Source: Amycolatopsis eburnea (GTDB lineage Bacteria > Actinomycetota > Actinomycetes > Mycobacteriales > Pseudonocardiaceae). Taken from it: a stretch of DNA of 64,000 bases. This document shows, one piece after another, positions 30,783 through 39,263 of this stretch (positions within the stretch are counted from its first letter, which is position 1; the number at the start of each line of letters is the position of its first letter). Location of the stretch: positions 293,422 to 357,421 of the forward strand of contig NZ_RSEC01000059.1 in assembly GCF_003937945.1 (NCBI RefSeq). Reading direction: 5' to 3'. Below the pieces are notes generated by a model that was not told the DNA's origin, made no database searches, and was given only the letters and a program-made list of their open reading frames with translations. A program made the position numbers and the translations under genes.

Positions 30783-32482
30783 ACGAGCGGTTCCTGCGGC
30801 GGGCGATCCAGGCGGTCGTCGTCGCGCTGTACCTCTACGGCCTGTTCGGCGGCAGCTACGCGTTCCAGGCGACGCTGACCACCGTGTCGTTCACCGCCGC
30901 TCTGGCGGTGGCCTACTCCCTGGTGCTCGGCTACCTGGACGTCTTCAACTTCTCCCAGCACGCCGTGATCGGGATTTCGGCGTACGGCTTCGCGATCACG
31001 GCCGCGGCCACCGGGTCGGTGTGGTGGGCGGTGCTGGTCTCGGCGGGCTGCTCGGTCGCGCTGCTCGTCGCGGTGGCGGGCCTGAGCGCGCGGCTGACCG
31101 GGTTCCAGCTCGGCCTGGTCACCATCTCGGCGGGTGCGGTGTTCCTGACCGCGCTGACCACGTTCACCGACCTGACCGGCGGCTCGTCGGGAATCACGGA
31201 TTTCCCGCGCTGGGTGGATTTTTCGGCCCGCGAGACGGGACCCGCACTCGCCCTCGGCGTCGCCGTGCTCGTCGGCACCGGCCTCGTCGTGCGGTTGTTC
31301 ATGTCGGGCCGCACCGGCCGCCTCGGCGTGGCGATCGGCGACGACGTGTTCCTGGCCCGGGTGGTCGGGACCGACGTCGTGGGCGTCCGGATCGGCGTCT
31401 CCGTGGTGAGCGGGCTGCTCACCGCCGTCGCCACGGTGTTGTGGGTGCAGGAGCAGAAGGTCGTGGTGCCGACGACCTACGGGCTGCCGCTGCTGATCCA
31501 GATCTTCCTGGTGCTGATGGTGGGCGGACGGCGCAGCATCTGGGGCCCGGTCGCGGCGAGCGTCGTGGTGGTCGGCGTGCCGGGCTGGATCGGCGGCCTG
31601 GACGGCAATGTCCTGACGATCGTGTTCGCGTTGCTGGTCATCCTCGTCGTCGTGCGCCGTCCGACGGGGCTGTTCCCCGAGGCGCTGCGCGACCGCCGCC
31701 GCCGGTGGCCGGTACGCCGTTCCCCGGTGAGCGCGGCGGGGGAGCGGCCGGAGATCGTCGCCGTCGCGGCCGACGGCGTCCGGAAGTCGTTCGGCTCGGT
31801 CGTGGCGCTCGACGGCGTCTCGATCGCCTTCGAACCCGGGCAGATCACCGCGATCATCGGCTCCAACGGGTCCGGCAAGACGACGTTGCTCAACTGCCTC
31901 AACGGGATCTGGTCACCGGAGGCCGGACGGATCGGCCTGCGCTGGTCCGACGGCGCCGAGCGGGACATCCGCTGGGGCCGGGTGCACCGGCTCGCCCGGC
32001 ACGGCCTCGGGCGCAGTTTCCAGGTGCCGCGGCTGGCGGCGGGCCTGAGCGTGCGCGACAACGTCGGGCTGGCTTGTGACGGCTGGGGCCGGCGCGCGAA
32101 CCCCGAGCGGCTGGAGGCGGTGCTGGAGCGGTGGGCGTTGACCGGCTGGCTCGACCGGCCGGTGGCGGTGCTGCCGCACGGCGTGCGCCGGTGGGTGGAA
32201 CTGGCGCGGCTCGAGCTCGGCGGCTGCCGGGTGCTGCTGCTCGACGAACCGGCCGCCGGGCTCACCGACGAAGAGGTCGAGTTCCTGGTCGAGGCCCTGC
32301 GGCGGTGGCGGGCCGACGGGTGCGCCGTCGTGCTCGTCGAACACGACCACGACCTGGTGGAGCGGATCGCCGACCGCACGGTGGTGATGGTGGGCGGCCG
32401 GATCGTCGGCGTCGGCGACCTCGCCGAGCTGCGCGCCCGCGGCGATCTGCACGACGTCATCGGATCCGGGACGAGGAGCTGA
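30779..32482 (+). CDS. Fused ABC transporter LivM permease - LivG ATPase
   Basis: 567 residues. Residues 1-300 are a LivM permease (TM segments; SLVLGYLDVFNFSQHAVIGI; coupling loop IGDDVFLARVVGTDVVGVRI; ends RRPTGLFPEALR). Residues about 320-567 are a LivG ATPase: Walker A IGSNGSGKTTLLN, Q-loop region SFQVPRLAAGLSV, Walker B CRVLLLDEPAAGL and switch His in VEHDHD. In place of LSGGQ the signature reads LPHGVRRWVELARLE, a variant of the LivG LPYGQQRR motif without its Gln. LivM-LivG fusions occur in actinobacteria and proteobacteria. LivF is encoded 5 nt later. Confidence 0.86.
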   Translation: MNERFLRRAIQAVVVALYLYGLFGGSYAFQATLTTVSFTAALAVAYSLVLGYLDVFNFSQHAVIGISAYGFAITAAATGSVWWAVLVSAGCSVALLVAVAGLSARLTGFQLGLVTISAGAVFLTALTTFTDLTGGSSGITDFPRWVDFSARETGPALALGVAVLVGTGLVVRLFMSGRTGRLGVAIGDDVFLARVVGTDVVGVRIGVSVVSGLLTAVATVLWVQEQKVVVPTTYGLPLLIQIFLVLMVGGRRSIWGPVAASVVVVGVPGWIGGLDGNVLTIVFALLVILVVVRRPTGLFPEALRDRRRRWPVRRSPVSAAGERPEIVAVAADGVRKSFGSVVALDGVSIAFEPGQITAIIGSNGSGKTTLLNCLNGIWSPEAGRIGLRWSDGAERDIRWGRVHRLARHGLGRSFQVPRLAAGLSVRDNVGLACDGWGRRANPERLEAVLERWALTGWLDRPVAVLPHGVRRWVELARLELGGCRVLLLDEPAAGLTDEEVEFLVEALRRWRADGCAVVLVEHDHDLVERIADRTVVMVGGRIVGVGDLAELRARGDLHDVIGSGTRS

Positions 32483-32487
32483 CCGCC

Positions 32488-33195
32488 ATGCTGCGACGAA
32501 GGTCCACGAATACGCCGGTGCGCGCCCTCGCCATCGAGGACGCGGACATCGGGTACGGCCAGATGACCGTGCTGCGCGGGGTCGGCTTCACGATCGGGGC
32601 CGGCGAGTGCGTCGGCGTGCTCGGGCCCAACGGCGTGGGCAAGACGACGTTGCTGAGCTGCCTGGCCGGGGTGCGGGGCCCGGGCCGGGGCTCGGTCATC
32701 GGGCTGACCGGCGACGGCGAGCGCGTCGACCTGACGCGGACGGGTCCCGAAGCCCGCCGGTTCGCGGGGATCTCGTTCGTGCCCGAGGGTCGCCGCATCT
32801 TCCCCCGCCTGACGGTGGCGGAGACGCTGCGGTTCGCCCACGAAGCCCTGCACCGCCCCCGGGCGGCCGCCGACGAGGCGATCGAGGAGGTCTACACCCG
32901 CTTCCCCGGCCTCGCCGGCCGGCGCCACGTCGCCGCAGGCATGCTCAGCGGCGGCGAGCAGCAGATGCTGTCGCTGGCGCGGGCGATGGCGGGCGGCCCC
33001 TCGGTGCTCCTCGTGGACGAACCGTTCATGGGGCTGGCACCCAAGGTGGTCGACGAGCTGATCGAGTACTTCCGCGAGCTGCGCGCAACCGGCGTGACGC
33101 TCGTCGTCGCCGACGAAAGCGCCACGACGATCGACCAGCTGACCCCGGAGCGCACCCTCGACGTGCGCGACCTGTCGGCCCCGGTGGGTGCCTGA
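32488..33195 (+). CDS. ABC transporter ATPase, LivF type
   Basis: 235 residues. Walker A LGPNGVGKTTLLS, Q-loop ISFVPEGRRIFPRLTV (the PEGRRIFP motif marks LivF), signature MLSGGEQQMLSLARAM, Walker B SVLLVDEPFMGLAPKVVDEL. The switch region reads LVVADESATT, without the usual His/Glu-Gln. Completes the LivK-H-MG-F importer. Its TGA overlaps the next gene (TGATG). Confidence 0.85.
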   Translation: MLRRRSTNTPVRALAIEDADIGYGQMTVLRGVGFTIGAGECVGVLGPNGVGKTTLLSCLAGVRGPGRGSVIGLTGDGERVDLTRTGPEARRFAGISFVPEGRRIFPRLTVAETLRFAHEALHRPRAAADEAIEEVYTRFPGLAGRRHVAAGMLSGGEQQMLSLARAMAGGPSVLLVDEPFMGLAPKVVDELIEYFRELRATGVTLVVADESATTIDQLTPERTLDVRDLSAPVGA

Positions 33196-33932
33196 TGGCG
33201 GCGCCCGAGGACGGCCCGGTCGTCGTGACGGGAGCGGCGGGCGGGATCGGGCTGGAGTACGCCCGGGCGTTCGCGGCGCAGGGCCGCCCGGTGGCGTTGT
33301 GCGACCGCGACGACCGTGTCCTCGACGTCGCGGCGGACGGAATGCTCGGCGTGGTCGCCGACGTGTCCGACGAGGACTCGGTCGACGCGGCGTTCACCCG
33401 CATCGAGCGGGAGTTCGGCGCGCCGACGGTGCTGGTGAACAACGCGGCGCTGTTCGTGGACCTGCCGTTCACCGGATGGCGGGACATCGACGTGGCGACG
33501 TGGGACCGGGTCATGGCGGTGAACCTGCGCGGGCCGTTCCTGTGCGCGCGGAGGGCGTTGCCGGGCATGACGAGCGCGGGAGCGGGCCGGATAGTGAACA
33601 TCAGCTCGACGACCGCACACGTCGGAGGCCACCAGCGGCTGCACTACGCCGCGTCCAAAGCGGGCGTCATCGGGTTCACCCGCGCCCTCGCCCGCGAGGT
33701 CGGGGTGGCCGGGGTGACGGTCAACGCGGTCGCCCCGGGCAGCACCCAGTCCGAAGGAGTGCTCGAGCGCTACCCGCGCGACGTGCTCGACAACGCGGTC
33801 GCCGTGCGGGCCATCCCCCGGGCAGCGGTCCCCGCCGACCTCGTGGGGGCCGTCCTGTTCCTCGCGTCCGACGCCGCGTCGTTCATCACCGGGCAAACGA
33901 TCATCGTGGACGGGGGCCATGTCTTCCGCTGA
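33195..33932 (+). CDS. SDR-family oxidoreductase (classical)
   Basis: 245 residues. TGAAGGIGLEYARAF (cofactor motif), VNNAAL, RIVNISSTT (catalytic Ser), YAASKAG (Tyr, Lys) and AVAPGSTQSEG. Full classical triad, with an Asp after beta-2 (CDRDDR) suggesting NAD preference. Overlaps livF and the isochorismatase gene, so it belongs to the importer operon. Possibly a dihydrodiol or hydroxyacyl dehydrogenase. Confidence 0.83.
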   Translation: MAAPEDGPVVVTGAAGGIGLEYARAFAAQGRPVALCDRDDRVLDVAADGMLGVVADVSDEDSVDAAFTRIEREFGAPTVLVNNAALFVDLPFTGWRDIDVATWDRVMAVNLRGPFLCARRALPGMTSAGAGRIVNISSTTAHVGGHQRLHYAASKAGVIGFTRALAREVGVAGVTVNAVAPGSTQSEGVLERYPRDVLDNAVAVRAIPRAAVPADLVGAVLFLASDAASFITGQTIIVDGGHVFR

Positions 33933-34557
33933 GAGCGTCGAAGCCGCCATGGCGCGACTGCTGGCGGGACTCGGCTCCGGCCGCCGGCACGGACCGGGCC
34001 GCCGGCCGGCGGTGGTCGTCGTCGACCTGCAACGGCACTTCGTCGACGCCGACCCGGGTGCTTCCCCCACCGTCGCGGCCACTGCCGAACTCCTCGACCA
34101 CGCGCGCCGGACGGGGATCCCGGTGTTCCTCGTGCGTATCGGGTTCGACGACCTGGCGGACGTCGATCCGGCCTGGGCGGCCCGATTCGACTTGAGCCCG
34201 CTGCTGCGGGGCGCGCCGGGAACCGAGCTGGACCCGCGGATCGGGCCGCGGGATGGCGACGTCGTGGTCGACAAGCGCCACGCTTCCGCGTTCGCCGGAA
34301 CGGACCTGGCGGCGCGACTGTCCGAAGCGGACGTCGACACGGTGCTCCTTTGCGGAATGACCACGAGCGGGTGCGTGCGTGCCACCGCCGTGGACGCCGC
34401 GTCGCTCGGCCTGCGCGTGGAAATCGTCCGGCAGTGCGTGGCGGACCCGCGTCCGCTCTCGGGGCCGGTCGCGCTGGCCGACCTGGCGGACCGGTACGCG
34501 GACGTGATCAGCATCGGCGAAGCGGTTTCGCTGGTGCGGGCCGGACACCTCGGATAG
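33919..34557 (+). CDS. Isochorismatase-family cysteine hydrolase
   Basis: 212 residues, overlapping the SDR by 14 nt. Catalytic triad: Asp in AVVVVDLQRHFVD, Lys in VDKRHASAFAGTDL, Cys in MTTSGCVRATAVDA with the preceding non-proline turn. It resembles N-carbamoylsarcosine amidase and maleamate amidase (NicF) more than nicotinamidase. Would remove ammonia from an amide; in a pathway that also has a molybdenum hydroxylase and LLM monooxygenases this hints at an N-heterocycle (inference). Last gene of the importer operon. Confidence 0.8.
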   Translation: MSSAESVEAAMARLLAGLGSGRRHGPGRRPAVVVVDLQRHFVDADPGASPTVAATAELLDHARRTGIPVFLVRIGFDDLADVDPAWAARFDLSPLLRGAPGTELDPRIGPRDGDVVVDKRHASAFAGTDLAARLSEADVDTVLLCGMTTSGCVRATAVDAASLGLRVEIVRQCVADPRPLSGPVALADLADRYADVISIGEAVSLVRAGHLG

Positions 34558-34729
34558 CTCGGAGTGGCCACCGCCATCGCCGGCTGCGTGGCCGCGGTCC
34601 GGCTCCGAGCCGCTCGAAGTTGGCACCCGCGTCGACGTACCCCGGCCGGCAGCTGTTGGCCGAGAACATGTTCGCCGACATCCGGTCCGCGCGTGAGCGC
34701 TTCACGCCGCGGTGACCACGGCACCGCCG

Positions 34730-35653
34730 TCACGCCGGCAGCGCTGTCTCCAGCCAGTCGATCAGGATGCCCGCGATGTCCGAGCTGTTGCGTTCCAGCA
34801 TCATCATGTGGCCGTTGCCGGTGATCCCGCGGTCGCCGAGGTAGCACAGCTCCGCCCGCGCGCCCGCGGCGTTCAGCCAGTCGACGACCGCGCCGTCCTG
34901 CTCCCGCGGGTGATCGATGTCCTCGGTGCCGGTCACCACCAGGATCCGCTTGCCGGCGAAGCCGGACGCGTCCTCGATCCGGAGCTGACCGCCGCCGATG
35001 TTCGTGCGCTCGAACACGATCCGGCCGCTGATGCCCTGCAACGAGCGAAAGTAGGTGTCGACGTCCTCCAGCGGGAAGCGGGTGCTCGAGCCCACGAGCT
35101 TCGCCCGGTGGAACTCCGGTGGGAACGACAACGTCCGGTCGAGGTCCAGCACTGCCTCGCCGGATGGCATGGCCACCACCTTGCGGTTGCCCTCGTCGCG
35201 CACCAGGTGGCCCAGCTCGGCACCCATGTTGCCCGGTGACGCCGGGGCCACCCCGATCACCGCCGCGATCGCGTCCGGGTGCTGCTCGACCAGTTTCCAG
35301 CCGAACGCGCCGCCGATCGAATGCGTCAGCACCACCGCTCGTCCGCCGATCTCCTCGATCACCGCCGCCAGTCCGTCCACGATGGTCTGGCCGCTCAGCT
35401 CGCCCGGCGGGATGTGGCCACTGCGGCCGACTCCCGGCCAGTCGGCCAAGGCGACGGTGTGGCCTCTGCGGAGGAAGTCGTCGGCCCAGCCCGGTCGGCC
35501 GTCCGGTGTCACCTGGTAGCACGCGCCCGAGTGCACTCCGCCCGTCACCATCAGGACCGGCGGCTGCCCGTTGGGGGTCAGGGGCTCCATGACCTCGTAG
35601 TAGGTCGACGGGTTGCCGGCGAAGCCGCACCGGTGGCGGCAGGGTGTCGTCAT
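34730..35653 (-). CDS. Alpha/beta-hydrolase
   Basis: 307 residues. Oxyanion region MVTGGVHSGACYQ, ADWPGVGRSGHIP, nucleophile elbow LTHSIGGAFG (H-S-I-G variant of GxSxG), Asp region VVTGTEDIDHP and His in GITGNGHMMMLER. Full triad, so probably an esterase, amidase or C-C hydrolase. It overlaps the upstream SDR by 4 nt and is transcribed with it from the operator-bearing promoter at 36522-36550. Confidence 0.82.
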   Translation of the reverse strand: MTTPCRHRCGFAGNPSTYYEVMEPLTPNGQPPVLMVTGGVHSGACYQVTPDGRPGWADDFLRRGHTVALADWPGVGRSGHIPPGELSGQTIVDGLAAVIEEIGGRAVVLTHSIGGAFGWKLVEQHPDAIAAVIGVAPASPGNMGAELGHLVRDEGNRKVVAMPSGEAVLDLDRTLSFPPEFHRAKLVGSSTRFPLEDVDTYFRSLQGISGRIVFERTNIGGGQLRIEDASGFAGKRILVVTGTEDIDHPREQDGAVVDWLNAAGARAELCYLGDRGITGNGHMMMLERNSSDIAGILIDWLETALPA

Positions 35654-36483
35654 CGCGCACCCGCCGTGCGGGCTTCCTGGGCTCGCACCGCTGTCACGCC
35701 GCCGTCGACGAGGAGGTCGGTGCCGGTGACGAAGCCGGCGTCGGGCCCCAGCAGGAAGGCCGCGGCCGCGGCGACATCGCCGGGCGTGCCGACCCGCCGG
35801 GCCGCCGAGGCCGACACCGCCGCGCGCATGCGGTCACCACCCGGCCCGCTGAGCTCCTGGTGCCCCATCGGGGTGGCGATCACGCCCGGGCTGATCGAGT
35901 TGAGCCGGGCGCGGCGCTCGCCCCACCGCGTCGCGGCGGACTGGACACGCAGCTGGTTGCCCCGCTTGGCCAGCCAGTAGGCGGTGCGCGGCGATCGCGC
36001 GGCCTCCCCGACGAACGGCAGGTTCAGCAGGTCTTCGACGGGCGTCACGGCCAGCTCCTGTTCCTGTTCGGGCGGCAGGGCGGACAGGCGGTGCCCGGCC
36101 ATGCTCGCGATGACGACGCCGGCACCGCCGGAGGTGATGACCTCGCCGAACTCTTCGATGGCGAACGCGACGCCCAGGAGGTCGATCCGCAGGATCCGCT
36201 CGGCAGGCGCCTGGGCGGGGGACACGCCGGCGGTGTGGGCGACCCGGGTGACCGCGCCGAGGCCGGCGGCGGTGGCGGCGAGCGCGGCAACCGAACCGCG
36301 GTCGGCGACGTCCACGGCCCGCGTCACCACCTGGTGTCCCTCGCCGCGCAGCTCTGCGGCGGCGCGGTCGAGCCGGGCCTCGTCGTGGTCACCGAGCAGC
36401 AGCGTGGTCCCAGAGCCGAGCCGCCGGGCGATCGCCTGTCCCATGCCGCCGACCCCGACCACGACCGTCACGCCCAAGTCCAT
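35650..36483 (-). CDS. SDR-family oxidoreductase
   Basis: 277 residues. Cofactor motif VVGVGGMGQAIARRL (a shortened GxGxxG form), AHTAGVSPAQ in place of NNAG, VIASMAG (Ser) and YWLAKRGNQL (YxxxK). A longer loop before the Tyr (PPEQEQELAVTPVEDLLNLP) is like the 3-alpha-hydroxysteroid dehydrogenase-like group. First gene of a minus-strand pair with the alpha/beta-hydrolase; probably an alcohol dehydrogenase in the same pathway. Confidence 0.82.
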   Translation of the reverse strand: MDLGVTVVVGVGGMGQAIARRLGSGTTLLLGDHDEARLDRAAAELRGEGHQVVTRAVDVADRGSVAALAATAAGLGAVTRVAHTAGVSPAQAPAERILRIDLLGVAFAIEEFGEVITSGGAGVVIASMAGHRLSALPPEQEQELAVTPVEDLLNLPFVGEAARSPRTAYWLAKRGNQLRVQSAATRWGERRARLNSISPGVIATPMGHQELSGPGGDRMRAAVSASAARRVGTPGDVAAAAAFLLGPDAGFVTGTDLLVDGGVTAVRAQEARTAGAR

Positions 36484-36521
36484 GGCTCGTCTCCCGCTTC
36501 GCTGGACAGCGCTTCGATAAG

Positions 36522-36550
36522 AGGTTAATCATAGGAGCGTAAGCGGTCAA
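36522..36550 (-). promoter_or_regulatory. SDR-hydrolase promoter with island operator, site F
   Basis: On the minus strand TTGACC (36550-36545), a 17-nt spacer and TAACCT (36527-36522) make the same promoter-operator layout as site B. The consensus GCTCCTATGATTAACCT is perfect (36538-36522). The gap is divergent, so the LLM gene at 36570 may be controlled too. Confidence 0.7.
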
Positions 36551-36569
36551 CGGTCCCGAAGGAGCGAAG

Positions 36570-37520
36570 ATGCCAGCGTTCGGCCTGTTTCCCCCGATCC
36601 TCTACCCGATCAGCCTGCGGGACTGGGAAGCGGACGCCACCCCGGACGACCTCCTCGCCATCGCGCGGCGGGCCGACGATCTCGGCTACGCCTTCATCGC
36701 CTGCGGGGACCACGGCGCACTGGCCGTCGACGAACTGCGCATCTACGGGCGTGCCCGGTTCTACGACGCCATCGCCACCCTCGGCTTCCTCGCCGCCGCG
36801 ACCCGGCGGATCGGCCTGGTCACCCTCGTCTACCAGGCGCACCTCCGCAGCCCGCTGATCGCCGCCAAGGAACTCGCGACGCTCGACCACCTCTCCGGCG
36901 GCCGGTTGATCGCGGGGTTCGGTGTCGGCAGCCGCCGCCACGAAGCCGACGCCGCCGGGGTCGACTTCGATCGGCGGGGCGCCATTGTGGACGATCACAT
37001 CGAGGCCATGAAAGCCTTGTGGGGCAGCGAAGTCGCCAGTCACCACGGGGAGTTCGCGCGGTTCGACGAGCTGATCTGCGAGCCCCGGCCGAAGCGGCTC
37101 CCGCGTCCGCCGGTCTGGATCGGCGGGAACCGGCTGGTCGGTCTGCGCCGCGCCCTGCGGCTCGGGGACGGCTGGGCGCCGTTCGGGGCGCCTCGGGACG
37201 CCATTGTCGACGTCCTGGGCAAGGTGCGGGGCACCCCCGAATGGGAGGCGCGGCCCGATGGCTTCAAGATCGTCGCGCCGCTGGCGCCGCTGGGCGGGCG
37301 TGCACCACGAGGGGAGCCGGCACCGCCGTTCGAGGCGCCGGGCGACGCTGCCGCCGAACGCGTGGCCGCCTCCGTCGAAGATTGGCTCAAGCTCGGCGCG
37401 ACGGACTTCATCATCGACCTGCCCGCGCCGTCCCTGGCGGAATTCCACGAGGCGCTGTCGTGGTTCGCCGAAGTCGCGGCGCCTCGGGCGGGCCTGTCAT
37501 TCACGATGGACGCTGCCTGA
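36570..37520 (+). CDS. LLM-class flavin-dependent oxidoreductase (F420-type)
   Basis: 316 residues; GAAGGAG upstream. Luciferase-like TIM barrel: DDLGYAFIACGDH, RRIGLVTLVYQAHLRSPLIA, LSGGRLIAGFGVGSRRHE (phosphate-binding loop), PVWIGGN and GDGWAPFGA. The GFGVG loop and TLVYQ strand are typical of the F420-dependent actinobacterial group rather than bacterial luciferase. Probably reduces or oxidises a pathway intermediate using F420 or FMN. Confidence 0.82.
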   Translation: MPAFGLFPPILYPISLRDWEADATPDDLLAIARRADDLGYAFIACGDHGALAVDELRIYGRARFYDAIATLGFLAAATRRIGLVTLVYQAHLRSPLIAAKELATLDHLSGGRLIAGFGVGSRRHEADAAGVDFDRRGAIVDDHIEAMKALWGSEVASHHGEFARFDELICEPRPKRLPRPPVWIGGNRLVGLRRALRLGDGWAPFGAPRDAIVDVLGKVRGTPEWEARPDGFKIVAPLAPLGGRAPRGEPAPPFEAPGDAAAERVAASVEDWLKLGATDFIIDLPAPSLAEFHEALSWFAEVAAPRAGLSFTMDAA

Positions 37521-37529
37521 ATCCAGGAC

Positions 37530-37545
37530 TATCATGCGCATGATA
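37530..37545. promoter_or_regulatory. 16-bp perfect palindrome between the two LLM genes
   Basis: TATCATGCGCATGATA is a perfect dyad. Its arms (CTATCAT / ATGATAAG) echo the half-core of the island operator but in a symmetrical layout. It lies 60 nt upstream of the second LLM gene. Likely a binding site for a dimeric regulator. Confidence 0.5.
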
Positions 37546-37605
37546 AGAGTGTTCGACGGCACGTCGGCCGCTCTGAACTCCATTCAACGACGATCGGAGT
37601 GCTGG

Positions 37606-38742
37606 GTGACCACCAGTCCGGCTTTCCTCCCCGAGGCGCCCGCGGTGGCGCCCCTGCGCAACGACAACGCGCTCAAGCTCGGCGTCTTCGCGATGAACTG
37701 CAAGGGCGGCACCACCCTCACCAAGGTCGAGTCCGGGCGGATCGTGCCGACCTGGCCGCAGCAGCTCGCGATCGCCAGGGCGGCCGACGCCGCCGGCTGG
37801 GAGTTCCTGCTCCCGCTGGCGCGGTGGCGCGGGATCGGCGGCGACACCGACCCGAACTCCGCGCAGTTCGAGGTCTTCTCCTGGGCGGCGGGCATCACCG
37901 CGGCCACCGAACGGATCCAGGTGCTCGCCACCGCCCACGTGCCGCTGTTCGAGCCGCTCGTCGCGGCGAAGCAGGCCGCGACCATCGACCACATCGGCCA
38001 CGGCCGGTTCGGCCTGAACGTGGTCTCCGGGTGGAACGCGCCGGAGATGGCGATGTTCGGCAAGGCCAACCCGCCGCACGACGAGCGGTACCGCATCGCC
38101 GAGGAGTGGATCACGCTCATCGAGCGCCTGTGGACGGAGAACGACCAGTTCGACTTCGACGGTGAGTTCTTCCAGGCGAAGAACGCCTACCTCGCGCCGC
38201 GGCCGGTCCAGCAACCCCGGCCGGTGATCGTCCAGGCCGGCTCGTCCCCGACGGGCATGGACTTCGCGGCCCGGCACGCGGACTTCGGCTTCCAGGTGCA
38301 CCCCGACCTCGGCAAGCTGCGGGACATGAACACGAACCTGCGCAAGCGCGCCGAGCAGCAGGGCCGCGAGATCGGGGTCCTGACGGTCGGCACCGTCGTG
38401 TGCGCCGACACCGAAGCGGAAGCCAAGCGGTACTTCGAGCACTGCGTCGACGAGCTCGGCGACTTCGCCGCCGCGCAGAACCTGATCGACGAGCTGATCG
38501 GCGGCGACAACCGGTCGTGGCCGCGGGAGCAGTTCCGCGCGATGGCCCGCGGCATGATCGCCGGCTGGGGCGGTCTCCAGCTGGTGGGCACGCCGGAGCA
38601 GATCGTCGACCGGCTCGTCGAGGTGAAGCGGTCCGGCGCCGACGGCGTCGCCCTCAGCTGGGTCGACTACGAAAGCGGAATCGCGCAGTTCAACGAGCAG
38701 GTGCTGCCGCTGCTCGTCGAAGCCGGCCTGCGGCAGAGCTGA
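37606..38742 (+). CDS. FMNH2-dependent LLM monooxygenase (RutA/SfnG-like)
   Basis: 378 residues from the GTG at 37606; a longer in-frame start inside the previous gene is rejected. Features of the two-component flavin monooxygenases are LKLGVFAMNCKGG, AADAAGWEFLLPLARWRG, LATAHVPLFEPLVAAK, RFGLNVVSGWNAPEM (flavin phosphate loop) and VIVQAGSSPTGMDFA. The NVVSGWN motif is shared with pyrimidine (RutA), sulfone and alkanesulfonate monooxygenases, which open rings or cleave C-N or C-S bonds. Its FMNH2 probably comes from the flavin reductase at 42222. May attack a heterocyclic ring here (inference). Confidence 0.83.
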   Translation: MTTSPAFLPEAPAVAPLRNDNALKLGVFAMNCKGGTTLTKVESGRIVPTWPQQLAIARAADAAGWEFLLPLARWRGIGGDTDPNSAQFEVFSWAAGITAATERIQVLATAHVPLFEPLVAAKQAATIDHIGHGRFGLNVVSGWNAPEMAMFGKANPPHDERYRIAEEWITLIERLWTENDQFDFDGEFFQAKNAYLAPRPVQQPRPVIVQAGSSPTGMDFAARHADFGFQVHPDLGKLRDMNTNLRKRAEQQGREIGVLTVGTVVCADTEAEAKRYFEHCVDELGDFAAAQNLIDELIGGDNRSWPREQFRAMARGMIAGWGGLQLVGTPEQIVDRLVEVKRSGADGVALSWVDYESGIAQFNEQVLPLLVEAGLRQS

Positions 38743-38753
38743 GCGGAGGACCG

Positions 38754-39263
38754 ATGCCCGAGGAAGCCGCGCTCCACCAGGAACCGCCGGTTGCCGGGTA
38801 CCCGGTTTCGGTGACCGTCAACGGAAAACCCCGCTCCTTGCTGGTCGACGGGGCCGCCCGCCTGCTGGGCGTGCTCCGCGACGAACTCGGCCTCACCGGA
38901 GCCAAGGCGGGGTGCGCTGTCGGCGTGTGCGGTGCCTGCACCGTGCTCGTCGACGGCGCGCCGACCAGCAGCTGCCTGACCTTCGCGGCCCAGGTGGACG
39001 GCGCGGAGGTGGTCACCGTCGAAGGACTCGCGGCCCATCCCGGGCTGCGCGCGCTGCAGGAGGACTTCCTGGCGGAGGGCGGGTTCCAGTGCGGGTACTG
39101 CACCAGCGGCCAGCTGGTCACGGCTGCGTCGCTGGTCCTGTCCGGCGAGCTCTTCGGACTGTCCGATGCGGACATCCGGGAGCGGATGCTGGGCAACCTC
39201 TGCCGATGCGGCGCGTACTACGGCATCGTCCGGGCGATCGAGAAGGCGCGGGAGGCCGGATGA
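38754..39263 (+). CDS. Molybdenum hydroxylase small subunit ([2Fe-2S])
   Basis: 169 residues; GGAGGA upstream. Two [2Fe-2S] sites: plant-type CAVGVCGACTVLVDG with a later Cys (SSCLTF), and the helical FQCGYCTSGQ plus NLCRCGAYYGI. This is the electron-transfer subunit of xanthine-dehydrogenase-family hydroxylases. The three subunits overlap by 4 nt each in the order small, FAD, Mo. Confidence 0.88.
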   Translation: MPEEAALHQEPPVAGYPVSVTVNGKPRSLLVDGAARLLGVLRDELGLTGAKAGCAVGVCGACTVLVDGAPTSSCLTFAAQVDGAEVVTVEGLAAHPGLRALQEDFLAEGGFQCGYCTSGQLVTAASLVLSGELFGLSDADIRERMLGNLCRCGAYYGIVRAIEKAREAG

